Positions 37,810-47,565 of a stretch of DNA of 64,000 bases are shown piece after piece. Location: assembly GCF_023195535.1 (NCBI RefSeq), contig NZ_JALPNF010000002.1, positions 62,001 to 126,000 of the forward strand, read 5' to 3'. How positions within the stretch are numbered: the first letter of the stretch is position 1; every line of letters begins with the position of its first letter. A program made the translations under genes and the position numbers. This DNA is from Sphingomonas faeni (GTDB lineage: Bacteria; Pseudomonadota; Alphaproteobacteria; Sphingomonadales; Sphingomonadaceae). The notes below the pieces were generated by a model. It did no database searches, was not told the origin of the DNA, and saw only the letters and a list, made by a program, of their open reading frames with translations.

Positions 37810-39585
37810 TTACCCGATCGGCAGGTCGAGCAGCAGTTCGCGGACGTAGCGGACCGGCGGCGAACCATGCGCCAGCAGCGCGTCGTTGTAGCGCTTCAGG
37901 TCGAACTTCGCGCCCTCACGCTTCTTCGCCTCGTCCCGCAGCGCCATGTGCTCCGAATAGCCGGTGAAATAGCTCAGCAGCTGCGTCGAGCCGAGCGACG
38001 CGCGGACCCATTTGCCGGCCGCCTCGCGCTCCTGCTGGAACGCGGTGTGCGTCATCAGCTGCATCGCCTGCTCGCGCGTCATGCCCTCGGTATGGATGCC
38101 GATGTCGAGCAGCGAGTTCGAGATCGAGCGCAGCCGCATTTTCAGCACGGTCAGCTTGAAGAGCGGATCGCCGTTCAGATAGCCCTCGTCCGCCATCATC
38201 CCCTCGGCATACACCGCCCAGCCCTCGATGAACGGCCCGGAGCCGAGCACCGCGCGCAGCGTCGACTGCGTCGCATTGGCGTGCGCGAGCTGAAGGAAAT
38301 GCCCCGGCATCGCCTCATGCACCGCCAGATCGTGGATCATGTAGTCGTTATATTCGCTGAGGAACGACGTCGCCTGCGTCTCGGTCCAATCGTCGGGGAT
38401 CGGCGACACGGCGAAGAACGTGCCGAGGTTTTTCTCCAGCGGACCCGGTGAGTCACAATAGGCGACCGCGACACCCTGCTGGAACTTGGGCATCGTGATG
38501 ATCTTCACCGGACCGTCGGGCATCCCGACTAGCCCCTTTTCGCGGACGAACGCGGTCGCCTGCGCCAACGCCTTGGTCGAGGCGTCGATCATGCCGTCGC
38601 GTGCCGGACGCTTGGCGTAGGTGAGTTCGAGCGCGGCCTGGATCGCCGCCTGTTGCTGCGCGTCGGACGACTTGTCGGGGAGCAGCAGCGCGCCCGGCTT
38701 TGCGCCGAATATCTGCCGCGCGATCGCGTACATCTGCGCGCGCGTATCGACGATCGCAGCTTGTGCGCGCCGCTTGATTTCGGTCCGGGTGAGATCGGAT
38801 TGCAGCGCGAAGCCGAGCTTCTTGTCGTACAGCGCCGCGCCGAGGCGGAAGTCGCCCTTCGCGCCCGGCACGAGCGTCTTGTCGAGCCAGACCTGATGCT
38901 CGGCCACTGCCGCCTTCAGCGTCACGAGGGCCGCGTCGAAGCGCTTGGCGTCCGCAGCCGACAACTCCGTCTTGTGCGGCGCGAGCATGCTTTCGGCGAT
39001 GTCGACGATACCGCTGTTCTGCTTCGCCACCGTCGTCGCGTAGATCGAGAGCACACGCGCAACCACGATGTTCGCGCGCGCCTGCGCCAGCAGTGCGGGA
39101 AGCGCCTCCATCCGTGCCGTCGCTGCATTCAGACGCTGCGGCCACGGCGCGAAATCGCGCGCGGCGAGCGAGTAGAGCGAGCTGCCGGCGATGTCGTTAT
39201 AGACCTGCGGATCCCACGCCCAGCCGCGTAGCGTCTCCGCATCCCAGATGTCGTAGCGCAGCGCATTGTCGAGCAACGCCGCGTCGACCTGCTCCTCGCG
39301 CGACAAGGCTTTCCGATCGATCCGCTGGAGATCGGCGAGCATCGCCTTCGAGAACGCCTCGCGCTTGGCACGCCCGGACGCCGACATATCGGTGACCTGC
39401 GCGTCGAACCGATGATCGCCAAGCCCAGTCGCCGACGACGGGTTCAGCCGGGCCAGCCCATCGACATAGCGCTTCGACAGCGACGCGAACGTCGCGTTCT
39501 CCGCAGCGTGCACGGCTGCGGTCGGGATCGAGGAAACGGGCAGCGTCAGGATCGCGGCGCCGAGTAGCAGACGGAAGTTACGCAT
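37810..39585 (-). CDS. Secreted DUF885 family protein (putative metallopeptidase)
   Basis: 591 residues. Signal peptide MRNFRLLLGAAILTLPVSSI, cleavage near VHA-AE. The C-terminal part has AVHEAMPGHFLQLAHA, the HExxPGH motif shared by DUF885 proteins and presumed to bind zinc, followed by GSGPFIEGWAVYAEGM carrying the third ligand. Probably periplasmic. Begins 17 bp after the S9 peptidase stop, so the two form an operon of exported peptidases. Confidence 0.88.
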   Translation of the reverse strand: MRNFRLLLGAAILTLPVSSIPTAAVHAAENATFASLSKRYVDGLARLNPSSATGLGDHRFDAQVTDMSASGRAKREAFSKAMLADLQRIDRKALSREEQVDAALLDNALRYDIWDAETLRGWAWDPQVYNDIAGSSLYSLAARDFAPWPQRLNAATARMEALPALLAQARANIVVARVLSIYATTVAKQNSGIVDIAESMLAPHKTELSAADAKRFDAALVTLKAAVAEHQVWLDKTLVPGAKGDFRLGAALYDKKLGFALQSDLTRTEIKRRAQAAIVDTRAQMYAIARQIFGAKPGALLLPDKSSDAQQQAAIQAALELTYAKRPARDGMIDASTKALAQATAFVREKGLVGMPDGPVKIITMPKFQQGVAVAYCDSPGPLEKNLGTFFAVSPIPDDWTETQATSFLSEYNDYMIHDLAVHEAMPGHFLQLAHANATQSTLRAVLGSGPFIEGWAVYAEGMMADEGYLNGDPLFKLTVLKMRLRSISNSLLDIGIHTEGMTREQAMQLMTHTAFQQEREAAGKWVRASLGSTQLLSYFTGYSEHMALRDEAKKREGAKFDLKRYNDALLAHGSPPVRYVRELLLDLPIG

Positions 39586-39602
39586 GGTCTAGTTCCTGAC
39601 GA

Positions 39603-41741
39603 TCAGCGCTGTGGAGCGGTGCCGAGTTGGGTGTTGAGATAGACGGTGACGAGCGCCGCGCGCTTGGCGTCCTCGATCTTGTCGGCGCCGGCCGCGTGGC
39701 CGCCTTCAGGGTTCTCATAGTAGAAGAACGGGTCGCCATAGTCCTCTAGCCGCGCGGCGAACTTGCGGGCATGGCCGGGGTGGACGCGGTCGTCCTCGGT
39801 CGAGGTGTAGATGAACGGCACCGGGTATTTCACGCCGCGCTTCAGATTTTGATACGGCGAATATTGCGAGATGAACGCCCAGTCCGCCGGCTTGTCGGGA
39901 TCGCCATATTCGCCGATCCACGACGCGCCCGCCGACAGATGCGAATAGCGCTGCATGTCGAGCAGCGGCGAGCCCATCACGATCGCGCCGTACAGGTCCG
40001 GCCGCTGCTCCATCGCGACGCCGACCAGCAGGCCGCCGTTCGACCGCCCCGACACCGCGATCTTGCGCTTGGCGCTAACGCCCGTCCGCACGAGGTCGTC
40101 ACCGACCGCGTGAAGATCGTCATACGCCTTTTGCCGGTTCTCGCGCAGCGGCATCTGGTGCCAGCGCGGCCCGTATTCGCCGCCGCCACGAATGTTGGCG
40201 AGCACGAACGCATTGCCCTCCTCGACCCAGAACAGCCCGGCCGGGCCCGAGCGATAGGGCTGGTCGACGAGGTAGGTCGGCGTCTGCGCATTGCGAAACC
40301 CGCCATAGGCATGGACCAGCGCCGGCACGGGTCCGCTCGTGCCCTTTTTCCGCACGAGGAAATACGGGATCTTGGTCCCGTCCTTCGACGTCGCGAACCG
40401 CTGTTCGACCTGCATTCTGGAGGCATCGAACCGCCCAGGCAGCGTATCGACCGTCGCGGGCTGGGCGTTCGGACGGACGGCATAGAGCGTTGGCGGACTG
40501 AGGAAACTCTCGACCATCGCGAAGGCGAGATCGTCCTTGCCCGCAGTCGCATCGAGGTGGATCGTCGAAGCGGTCGGCAAAGCCGCGACCGCCTGCGTCC
40601 AGCGACCGTCCGCACGGCGCGTCAGCGACACGAGCCGCCCCGATACGTCGTCGAGCATCTTCACCCATAGCACCGACTTGCTCGAATCGACCTGTTCCAC
40701 CGCCTGCGTCGCGGTCGGCACGAGCACCCGCTCGATCGCCGGCGCGCGGCCGGCCAACACGTCGGCGATGCTGTAGGCGACCACTGCCCCCGCCGGCACA
40801 CCGCGCCAGTCGGACGCCAGCGTCGCGATCAGCCGGCCGTCCAGCACGGTGTTGATCACCGCGTCGTCGGGCAGCGGCGACGGCACGAGCCGGCCGTCCT
40901 GCGCGACATGGCTCCGCTTCGAATGGAAGAAATCGGTGTCGCGGACGACCAGCGGATAGCGCTGCTCGCCATCCGGAAAGACGCTGACGTTGATCCCGAC
41001 GTCTTCCTGCGTGGCGCTGGCGATCTCGGTCGCAGCGGTCAGTGGCGTACCGCGGCGCCACAGTTTGGCGATGCGCGGATATCCCGACTTGGTCAGGCTG
41101 TCGGCACCGTAATCGGTCGCGACATACAGCGCGTCGGGGCTGGCCCAGCTCAACCGCGTCTTGAAGATCGGCACGACGAAGCCATCGGCGACGAACTTGC
41201 CCGACGGAATATCGAACTCGCGCTCCTCGACCGCGTCGCCGCCGCCGTTCGACAATGCGACCATGCAGCGATCATAGGACGGCGAGCGACAGGTCGCACC
41301 CTTCCACACCCAGCTCTTGCCTTCCGCCTTGCCGAGCGCATCGACGTCGATCAGCGTCCGCCAGACCGGCTTGCCGCTGCTGAACGACGCCAGCGACGCG
41401 ACCCGCCACAGGCCCCGCACGTTGCTCTTGTCCTGCCAGAGGTTGAGCACCTGATCGCCGATGATCTGGTCGGGGTTGGCGATCTGGCGGTCGGCTTGCA
41501 ACAGGTCCAGTGCGCGCTGGCGGTACGCCGCATAGCCAGGCTTCGCTTCGAGTGCCGCCAGCGACCGCGTATTCCAGCGCTTCACGGTGTCGAGTGCCCG
41601 CGCACCGTGAATATCCTCCAGATACGCGTTCGGATCGGCCGGATCGGCAGCAGGGGCCTGGGCGGGAGTCTGGACAGGAATCTGGGCGATCGCACTCGCA
41701 GATAGCGACAACAGGGCAATGACGGGAAGGCGAAGATGCAT
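39603..41741 (-). CDS. Secreted prolyl oligopeptidase family (S9) peptidase
   Basis: 712 residues. Signal peptide MHLRLPVIALLSLSASAIAQ; DPNAYLEDIHGARALDTVKRW is the S9A N-terminal motif, followed by a seven-blade beta-propeller and a C-terminal hydrolase domain with the nucleophile in AVSGRSNGGLLVG, acid in STEDDRVHPGHARKF and His in ENPEGGHAAG. Cleaves proline-containing peptides in the periplasm by family. ATG 41741 is preceded by AAGAAAG; another ATG lies six codons upstream. Confidence 0.92.
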   Translation of the reverse strand: MHLRLPVIALLSLSASAIAQIPVQTPAQAPAADPADPNAYLEDIHGARALDTVKRWNTRSLAALEAKPGYAAYRQRALDLLQADRQIANPDQIIGDQVLNLWQDKSNVRGLWRVASLASFSSGKPVWRTLIDVDALGKAEGKSWVWKGATCRSPSYDRCMVALSNGGGDAVEEREFDIPSGKFVADGFVVPIFKTRLSWASPDALYVATDYGADSLTKSGYPRIAKLWRRGTPLTAATEIASATQEDVGINVSVFPDGEQRYPLVVRDTDFFHSKRSHVAQDGRLVPSPLPDDAVINTVLDGRLIATLASDWRGVPAGAVVAYSIADVLAGRAPAIERVLVPTATQAVEQVDSSKSVLWVKMLDDVSGRLVSLTRRADGRWTQAVAALPTASTIHLDATAGKDDLAFAMVESFLSPPTLYAVRPNAQPATVDTLPGRFDASRMQVEQRFATSKDGTKIPYFLVRKKGTSGPVPALVHAYGGFRNAQTPTYLVDQPYRSGPAGLFWVEEGNAFVLANIRGGGEYGPRWHQMPLRENRQKAYDDLHAVGDDLVRTGVSAKRKIAVSGRSNGGLLVGVAMEQRPDLYGAIVMGSPLLDMQRYSHLSAGASWIGEYGDPDKPADWAFISQYSPYQNLKRGVKYPVPFIYTSTEDDRVHPGHARKFAARLEDYGDPFFYYENPEGGHAAGADKIEDAKRAALVTVYLNTQLGTAPQR

Positions 41742-41922
41742 GGTTACGCTTTCTTGCATGGATGGCGCGATCTTAAGGACTACGGCCCGATCCGCCACTC
41801 CCTTCCTGGTTTCGATCCGTCGCCGCCGACCAAAGGCGCAGGTTCGCAAACCTCGCATGCGAAAATCTATCCGACTTCGCTGGCGCCCGGTATAGTGTCC
41901 GGCAAAACATAGGAGAGGCACC

Positions 41923-43110
41923 ATGGCCGCTGCACCCAAGAGTGCGCCGCATTTTGGCGATTACCAGAACGCGATCTACTTCGCGGGGCTGAACGGCGTG
42001 CTGCCGAGCGTCCCGGTCGACTTCGCGACGCTCGAAGCGCGAGCGTCCGCCGCACTGCCCCCCGCGACGCTCGCCTATCTCCAGGGCGGGTGCGGCGACG
42101 AGCAGACCCAGCGCCACAACGCCGACGCTTTCGCGCATTGGGGGATGACGCCGCGGATGATGATAGATTGTTCTCGCCGCGACCTGTCGATCGAGCTGTT
42201 CGGCATGCGCCTTCCGACGCCGCTGTTCATGGCGCCGGTCGGAATCAACGGCATTTGCACCCAGGACGGTCACGGCGATCTCGCAGCGGCAAAGGCCGCC
42301 GCCGCCACCGGCGTGCCGCTTTGCCAGTCGACGCTGTCGAACGATCCCCTCGAAGACGTCGCTGCACAATTCGGAGACACGCCGGGCTTCTTTCAGCTCT
42401 ACACCCCGAAGAACGACGCCCTGACCGAAAGCCTCGTCCGCCGTGCCGAGGCCGCCGGGTACAAGGCGATCGTCGTGACGCTGGACACCTGGGTCACGGG
42501 CTGGCGGCCGCGCGACCTGAACACGGCGAACTTCCCGCAACTGCGCGGGCATGTGCTGGCGAATTATTTCAGTGATCCGGTGTTCCGGGCGATGCTCGAC
42601 CGTCCGCCCGAAGAAGACCCCGCGGCGGCGGTGCGGCAATGGGCGGGCGTGTTCGGCAAGGTGCTGACCTGTGCCGACATGCCGTGGCTGCGTTCGTTGA
42701 CCTCATTGCCGCTGGTGCTGAAAGGCATCTGCCATCCCGACGATGCACGGCGCGCGATCGATGCCGGCGCCGACGCGATCTATTGCTCCAATCATGGCGG
42801 ACGGCAGGCGAATGGCGGCATCGCGGCGATCGACATGCTGCCGGACGTCGTGGCAGCCTCGGGAGAAACCCCCGTATTGTTCGATTCCGGGGTGCGCTCG
42901 GGCACCGACGTAGTGAAGGCGCTCGCGCTCGGTGCCGCTGCGGTGGGCGTCGGCCGCCCTTATGCATATGGCCTCGCGCTGGGCGGCGCAGCGGGCGCGG
43001 CGCACGTGCTCAAATGCCTGCTGGCGGAGGCGGACCTGCTGATGGCGGTCAACGGCTATCCGACGATCACCGATATCCGGTCCGCTGGCGCGTTGCGTCA
43101 GCAGCCGTAG
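41923..43110 (+). CDS. FMN-dependent alpha-hydroxy-acid oxidase, lactate 2-monooxygenase type
   Basis: 395 residues, TIM-barrel flavoenzyme. YLQGGCGDEQTQRHNADAF, MAPVGINGICTQDGHGDLAA, LKGICHPDDARRAIDAGADA and the active-site SNHGGRQANGG followed by DSGVRSGTDVVKALALGA. The length and GHVLANYF insert fit lactate 2-monooxygenases (lactate to acetate plus CO2) better than lactate dehydrogenase LldD; the real substrate may be another 2-hydroxy acid. Good ribosome site AGGAGAGG. Stop is 27 bp from a convergent gene. Confidence 0.87.
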   Translation: MAAAPKSAPHFGDYQNAIYFAGLNGVLPSVPVDFATLEARASAALPPATLAYLQGGCGDEQTQRHNADAFAHWGMTPRMMIDCSRRDLSIELFGMRLPTPLFMAPVGINGICTQDGHGDLAAAKAAAATGVPLCQSTLSNDPLEDVAAQFGDTPGFFQLYTPKNDALTESLVRRAEAAGYKAIVVTLDTWVTGWRPRDLNTANFPQLRGHVLANYFSDPVFRAMLDRPPEEDPAAAVRQWAGVFGKVLTCADMPWLRSLTSLPLVLKGICHPDDARRAIDAGADAIYCSNHGGRQANGGIAAIDMLPDVVAASGETPVLFDSGVRSGTDVVKALALGAAAVGVGRPYAYGLALGGAAGAAHVLKCLLAEADLLMAVNGYPTITDIRSAGALRQQP

Positions 43111-43137
43111 CGGCACTGTGCCGTCAACCGCTGGGGG

Positions 43138-43560
43138 TCAACTGCTGTGGTCCGCGATGATCTGCCACGCCGTACCACGCCGCGCGAAGACCAGTGTCGT
43201 CATCCCGCTTTCGGTCGTCGACGGTCCGCTCAGGGTCCAGCGCGCGACGAGCAGCGCATGGCGTGGATCGATCCCCCGCATCTCCAGGAACGCGAACGAC
43301 AGCGTGCCGCGTGCGTTGCCGGCACCGCGAAAGCTCGGCTGGTATTTGGCGGCAATCGCCGGCTTGCCGCGCAACACGCCCTTCGGGGTCACGAACACCG
43401 CATCGTCCGCGTAGATCGCCATGAACCGCGCGAGGTCGCCGGCATTCCAGCCGGCGGCGCTCGCCTCCATCGCCTGGCGGATCGCCGTTTCCGCCGGCGC
43501 TTGTGCGGCCGCCGGTATGGCAACGAACATCGCCACCGGCAGGATCGAAGCACGCATCAT
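43138..43560 (-). CDS. Secreted DUF4440/SnoaL-like (NTF2-fold) protein
   Basis: 140 residues. Signal peptide MMRASILPVAMFVAIPAAAQ, then an NTF2-like domain of the SgcJ/EcaC type: AIRQAMEASAAGWNAGDLAR, YADDAVFVTPKGVLRGKPAI and LVFARRGTAWQIIADHSS. Function of exported members unknown. Lies 7 bp downstream of the EAL gene in the same direction; may be read with it. Confidence 0.82.
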   Translation of the reverse strand: MMRASILPVAMFVAIPAAAQAPAETAIRQAMEASAAGWNAGDLARFMAIYADDAVFVTPKGVLRGKPAIAAKYQPSFRGAGNARGTLSFAFLEMRGIDPRHALLVARWTLSGPSTTESGMTTLVFARRGTAWQIIADHSS

Positions 43561-43567
43561 TTTCGCA

Positions 43568-45256
43568 TCACTCCCGCATCATCAGTTCGAGCAATGCCGG
43601 CTCGGTGACCGCCTCGGATACCAGGAACCCCTGGTACAGGCTGCATCCCGCGGCGGCCAGCAGTTCAAGTTGCGCCGGCGTCTCGACCCCCTCGGCCACC
43701 ACGACCATCCCGAGCGATCGTGCCATCGTGATCGCGCCCGCCACCACCACGCGGTCGCGCGCGCCGCCGTCGATATCGCGGACCAGCGACTTGTCGATCT
43801 TGACGTAATCGAGCGGCAGCGATTTCAGATAGGCAAGGCTCGAATAGCCGGTGCCAAAGTCGTCGATCGCCACCCGACACCCCGCCCCGCGCAACTCCGC
43901 AAGCAAGGCCGACGCCGAGGCCAGATCCTCGATCAGCCCGGTCTCGGTGATCTCGACGGTCAATCGACCACGGGGAAACCCGCTCTCGTCGACGCGCGCC
44001 AGGAACAACGCCGCGAAGCCCGGCCGGGTGATATCCGCCGCGGTCAGGTTCAGCGACACCCGCAACGTGCCGAGTGCTTCCGGCCATGCCACCGCCCGCG
44101 CCAACACCAGGCGCTGGATATGATCGGACAGCGCAATTCCCAGATCGGCACGGTCGGCGGCATCGAACAGCGTGTCCGCGCCAAGCGGCCCGAGCGTCCT
44201 GTGGCTCCAGCGCGCGAGCGCTTCGACGCCGGTGATCTTGCCGCTTGCGACCTCGATCTGCGGCTGCCAGCGCAGCTCGATCTCGTCGCGTTCGATCGCG
44301 TGGTGCAGATCGATCGCCAGCGCATCGATTGGGGCGACCCCGTCGGGCAACGCGACGTGCAGCACCGATCCGTCGCTCGCCTTCGCCTCGGCCAGCGCTT
44401 CACTCGCGCGGCGAAGCAGTGCGGCGGCATCGTCGCCCGGCTGGCGCTGTGCCACGCCGAACCGGCAGCCGAGTACGGCGCGCGCATACGCGACCGTGAA
44501 CGGGCGCGCGAGCGCCGCATCCAGCGCGGTGATCGCCGCCGTGACCGCCGCCCCCGACGCTTCGATAACCAGCACGAACTCGGACCCGCCCAGCCGCGCG
44601 ACCATCGCCTCGACGCCGATGGCTTCGCGCGCGACCGTTTCGGTACGACGGACAGCCGCTTCGATCAGTCCGTCGACCGCTGGCCGACCATGCGCGGCGT
44701 TGACGATGTCGAGCCGCGACAGGGCTACCAGTACGACGGCGACGGGGCGGTCCTCTGCGATCCGCCCGACGATCCAGCGCCGCGCTTCGCCCGTTTCCCG
44801 ATCATATCGCGACGCGCCGGGTATACCACGTCGGTCGATCGTCCCGCCCGAAGCACGCGCCGCATGGCGCCCGGCAAACCGCAAGGCCTGCACCAGTTCG
44901 CCTTCGCTCGCGGGGCTGACGAGAAACTGCGTCGCGCCGGCATCGAAGAATTCGCGGATCGCCTCGACGTCCCCGCGCGAGACCAGCACCAGCAACGCGG
45001 CCCCGTTGGTCGCCACCGGCGCGCCGAGCGCGCGCACCGCGGCCAGTCCCTCGTCGAGCGCGCCACGTGCGTCGATCAGGGCGACCGCGGCATGGCTTGC
45101 GAGAAACCGGCTACCGATCGCTTCCGCGTCGCCGAAGACCGCGGCACGCCAACCCGCACCAGCCCCCGTGGATGCCAGAATCTCTTCAATCTCATCGCGT
45201 TGACGGAACGATACTGCAAACAGTGTCGTTGCTGTCTGCATGTCTTCCATATCCAT
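43568..45256 (-). CDS. GGDEF/EAL protein, likely cyclic-di-GMP phosphodiesterase
   Basis: 562 residues, soluble. The first 130 residues resemble a receiver fold (ALIDARGALDEGLAAVRALG, FFDAGATQFLVSPASEGEL). The GGDEF domain reads ARLGGSEFVLV, so the signature Asp is Ser and cyclase activity is unlikely. The EAL domain is complete: VEALARWSHRTLGPL, SLNLTAAD, EITETGLIED and DDFGTGYSSLAYLKSLPLDY. Three ATGs are close together (45241, 45250, 45256); I use the first upstream. Divergent from moaA. Confidence 0.88.
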   Translation of the reverse strand: MDMEDMQTATTLFAVSFRQRDEIEEILASTGAGAGWRAAVFGDAEAIGSRFLASHAAVALIDARGALDEGLAAVRALGAPVATNGAALLVLVSRGDVEAIREFFDAGATQFLVSPASEGELVQALRFAGRHAARASGGTIDRRGIPGASRYDRETGEARRWIVGRIAEDRPVAVVLVALSRLDIVNAAHGRPAVDGLIEAAVRRTETVAREAIGVEAMVARLGGSEFVLVIEASGAAVTAAITALDAALARPFTVAYARAVLGCRFGVAQRQPGDDAAALLRRASEALAEAKASDGSVLHVALPDGVAPIDALAIDLHHAIERDEIELRWQPQIEVASGKITGVEALARWSHRTLGPLGADTLFDAADRADLGIALSDHIQRLVLARAVAWPEALGTLRVSLNLTAADITRPGFAALFLARVDESGFPRGRLTVEITETGLIEDLASASALLAELRGAGCRVAIDDFGTGYSSLAYLKSLPLDYVKIDKSLVRDIDGGARDRVVVAGAITMARSLGMVVVAEGVETPAQLELLAAAGCSLYQGFLVSEAVTEPALLELMMRE

Positions 45257-45377
45257 CGCACCCGATCCCATCGGTGCGAGCTTAGCTGGCGCATCGCGCC
45301 CCGCCAATCCATTTGCCCGTCCATTACCGGCCGATTCGGCCTTGTTACCGGAACAGCCACGTCCTAGCTCTGAAGGG

Positions 45378-46391
45378 ATGACGTCAGCGCCCGCCCTTAA
45401 GCAGAAGCCCTTGCAGGACACGCACGGCCGCACGATCAAGTATCTGCGGATTTCGGTGACGGATCGCTGCGACCTGCGCTGCCGCTATTGCATGGCCGAG
45501 CAGATGACGTTCCTGCCCCGCGCCAAGCTGTTGAGTCTCGAAGAGATCGCGATCATTGCCGAGCGCTTCATCGCGCGCGGCGTCACCAAGATCCGTTTGT
45601 CGGGTGGCGAACCTCTCGTGCGTCGCGACGTCGCGGAACTCGTCCAGCGTCTTGGTCACAACATCGGATCGGGGCTCGAAGAGCTGACGATGACCACCAA
45701 CGGCACGCGCCTCGCGCAGCATGCCGAGGCGATGGTCGATGCCGGCATCCGTCGCGTCAACGTCAGCATGGACAGCCGCGACCCGGAGCGTTTCCGCTAC
45801 ATCACCCGCCACGGCGATGTCGCGCAGGTCATCGGTGGCATCTACGCCGCACGTGACGCCGGGCTCGCGATCAAGATCAACATGGTCGCGCTGAAGGGCT
45901 TCAACGAGGACGAGATCGCGCCGATGCTCGCCTGGTGTCGCGACGAAGGCTTCGACCTGTCGCTGATCGAGACGATGCCGCTCGGTGCGATCGACGAGGA
46001 CCGTACCGATCGTTTCCTGCCGCTGACCAAGGTGTTCGACGAACTCGGCCAGCAGTTCACGCTCGCGCGTGATGCCCACAAGACCGGGGGCCCGGCGCGC
46101 TACTGGAACGTCGACGGCACGCGCACGCGTCTCGGGCTGATCTCGCCGCTGACCGCCAATTTCTGCGACGGCTGCAACCGCGTCCGCCTGACCACCGAAG
46201 GCAAGCTCTACATGTGCCTCGGTCATGACGATCAGGTCGACCTGAAGGCGGCGCTGCGCGAAGGCGGTACCGCCGGGCTCGACGCAGCGATTGACGCCGG
46301 CCTGTTCGCCAAGCCGAAGGCGCACGACTTCCGCATCGGCCAAGGCGAAGGCCCGGCCGTCGCGCGCCACATGAGCGTCACCGGCGGATGA
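45378..46391 (+). CDS. moaA: GTP 3',8-cyclase MoaA
   Basis: 337 residues. Radical-SAM enzyme that starts molybdenum cofactor synthesis from GTP. The N-terminal cluster motif DRCDLRCRYCMAEQMTF binds the SAM 4Fe-4S cluster; the C-terminal cluster lies in NFCDGCNRVRLTTEGKLYMC. ATG 45378 follows GAAGGG closely; the frame is open further upstream but overlaps the EAL promoter. Its stop overlaps nadK. No other moa genes are present. Confidence 0.96.
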   Translation: MTSAPALKQKPLQDTHGRTIKYLRISVTDRCDLRCRYCMAEQMTFLPRAKLLSLEEIAIIAERFIARGVTKIRLSGGEPLVRRDVAELVQRLGHNIGSGLEELTMTTNGTRLAQHAEAMVDAGIRRVNVSMDSRDPERFRYITRHGDVAQVIGGIYAARDAGLAIKINMVALKGFNEDEIAPMLAWCRDEGFDLSLIETMPLGAIDEDRTDRFLPLTKVFDELGQQFTLARDAHKTGGPARYWNVDGTRTRLGLISPLTANFCDGCNRVRLTTEGKLYMCLGHDDQVDLKAALREGGTAGLDAAIDAGLFAKPKAHDFRIGQGEGPAVARHMSVTGG

Positions 46392-47167
46392 GCCGGTACG
46401 AGCGGCGGGCGCTGGTTGCGTCCAACACCCCGCCCGCTCGTGCCGCAGAGGCCCAGCTCGCCGACATGGGCGAGTGGGTGTCGGTCGAGGACGCCGACGT
46501 GATCATCGCGCTCGGCGGCGACGGGTTCATGCTCCAGACGCTCCACGCCATGCTGGAACGCCGCAAGCCGCCGGTCCCCGTGTTCGGGATGAACCTCGGC
46601 ACGGTCGGTTTCCTGATGAACGAATGGCGGCATCACGGGCTCGGCGACCGCCTGGAGCGCGCAAAGCCGTTCAAGGTCGTCCCGCTCAGCATGACCGCGC
46701 TCGGCGTCGACGGGCGCACGCACACGCTACCCGCGATCAACGAGGTGTCGTTCCTGCGCGAGACCCGCCAGACCGCCAATCTCGAAGTGACGGTAAACGA
46801 CCGCATCGTCCTGGCCGAGCTCGCCTGCGACGGTATTCTCGTCGCGACGCCGGCCGGCTCGACCGCTTACAACCTGTCGGCACAGGGCCCGATTCTGCCG
46901 CTCGGCTCCGGCATGATCGCGCTGACCCCGATCAGCCCGTTCCGCCCGCGGCGCTGGCGCGGCGCGATCCTGCCGGACAAGGCCCGCATCGGTATCCGCG
47001 TGCTTGATCCCGGCAAACGCCCCGTCTCAGCGGTCGCAGACCAGCGCGAGATTCGCGATGTCGCACAGGTCGACATCTGCATGGACCGCGCGCGCGAACT
47101 GACGCTGTTGTTCGATCCCGAGCACGCGCTCGACGACCGGATCACGATGGAACAGTTCGTCTCCTGA
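46388..47167 (+). CDS. nadK: NAD kinase
   Basis: 259 residues. Phosphorylates NAD+ to NADP+. ADVIIALGGDGFMLQTLHAM contains the GGDG motif, FGMNLGTVGFLMNEW and the INEVSFLRETRQTANLEV (NE/D) motif follow, then CDGILVATPAGSTAYNLSAQ. The short alphaproteobacterial form. ATGA overlap with moaA. Confidence 0.95.
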   Translation: MSRYERRALVASNTPPARAAEAQLADMGEWVSVEDADVIIALGGDGFMLQTLHAMLERRKPPVPVFGMNLGTVGFLMNEWRHHGLGDRLERAKPFKVVPLSMTALGVDGRTHTLPAINEVSFLRETRQTANLEVTVNDRIVLAELACDGILVATPAGSTAYNLSAQGPILPLGSGMIALTPISPFRPRRWRGAILPDKARIGIRVLDPGKRPVSAVADQREIRDVAQVDICMDRARELTLLFDPEHALDDRITMEQFVS

Positions 47168-47210
47168 GCGCGGTTTATCGCGGACTTTGCATTTTTGCGG
47201 CGAAACCTGC

Positions 47211-47238
47211 TTGCATCGTCCGACTGGCCGTTTATAGA
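47211..47238 (+). promoter_or_regulatory. Putative promoter of tRNA-Asn
   Basis: TTGCAT, a 16-bp spacer, TATAGA, ending 17 bp before the tRNA. Same type as the box pair before the tRNA-Arg genes. Confidence 0.55.
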
Positions 47239-47255
47239 GCCGCCTCCGGCAACGT

Positions 47256-47330
47256 TCCCTGATAGCTCAGCGGTAGAGCTCTCGACTGTTAATCGAGTGG
47301 CCGTAGGTTCGAATCCTACTCAGGGAGCCA
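47256..47330 (+). tRNA. tRNA-Asn(GTT)
   Basis: 75 nt from TCCCTGATAGCTCAGCGGTA to an encoded GCCA. Anticodon arm CTCGA-CTGTTAA-TCGAG gives GTT. All four stems pair. The 235 bp that follow, up to the alpha-galactosidase stop, show no gene, repeat or clear terminator. Confidence 0.97.
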
Positions 47331-47565
47331 TTTTCCGACAGGGCTGATACAGTCCTCTGCGGCTCAGACAGCCCGCACCCCCAGCTAAATTACGACCCAG
47401 CCGACCATCGCTATTATGGCGTGTCTGCACGCGTAGGTGCCGGCTAATTGGCCTTGGACGCCCCCCCGATGCGCAGCATGCGATCGTCACGATCAGCAGA
47501 CCCGGTCGACCACGATAGAATGGAACTGCGGGTCGAGATCAGCATCGACGTCGCTTCTCTCGCCG

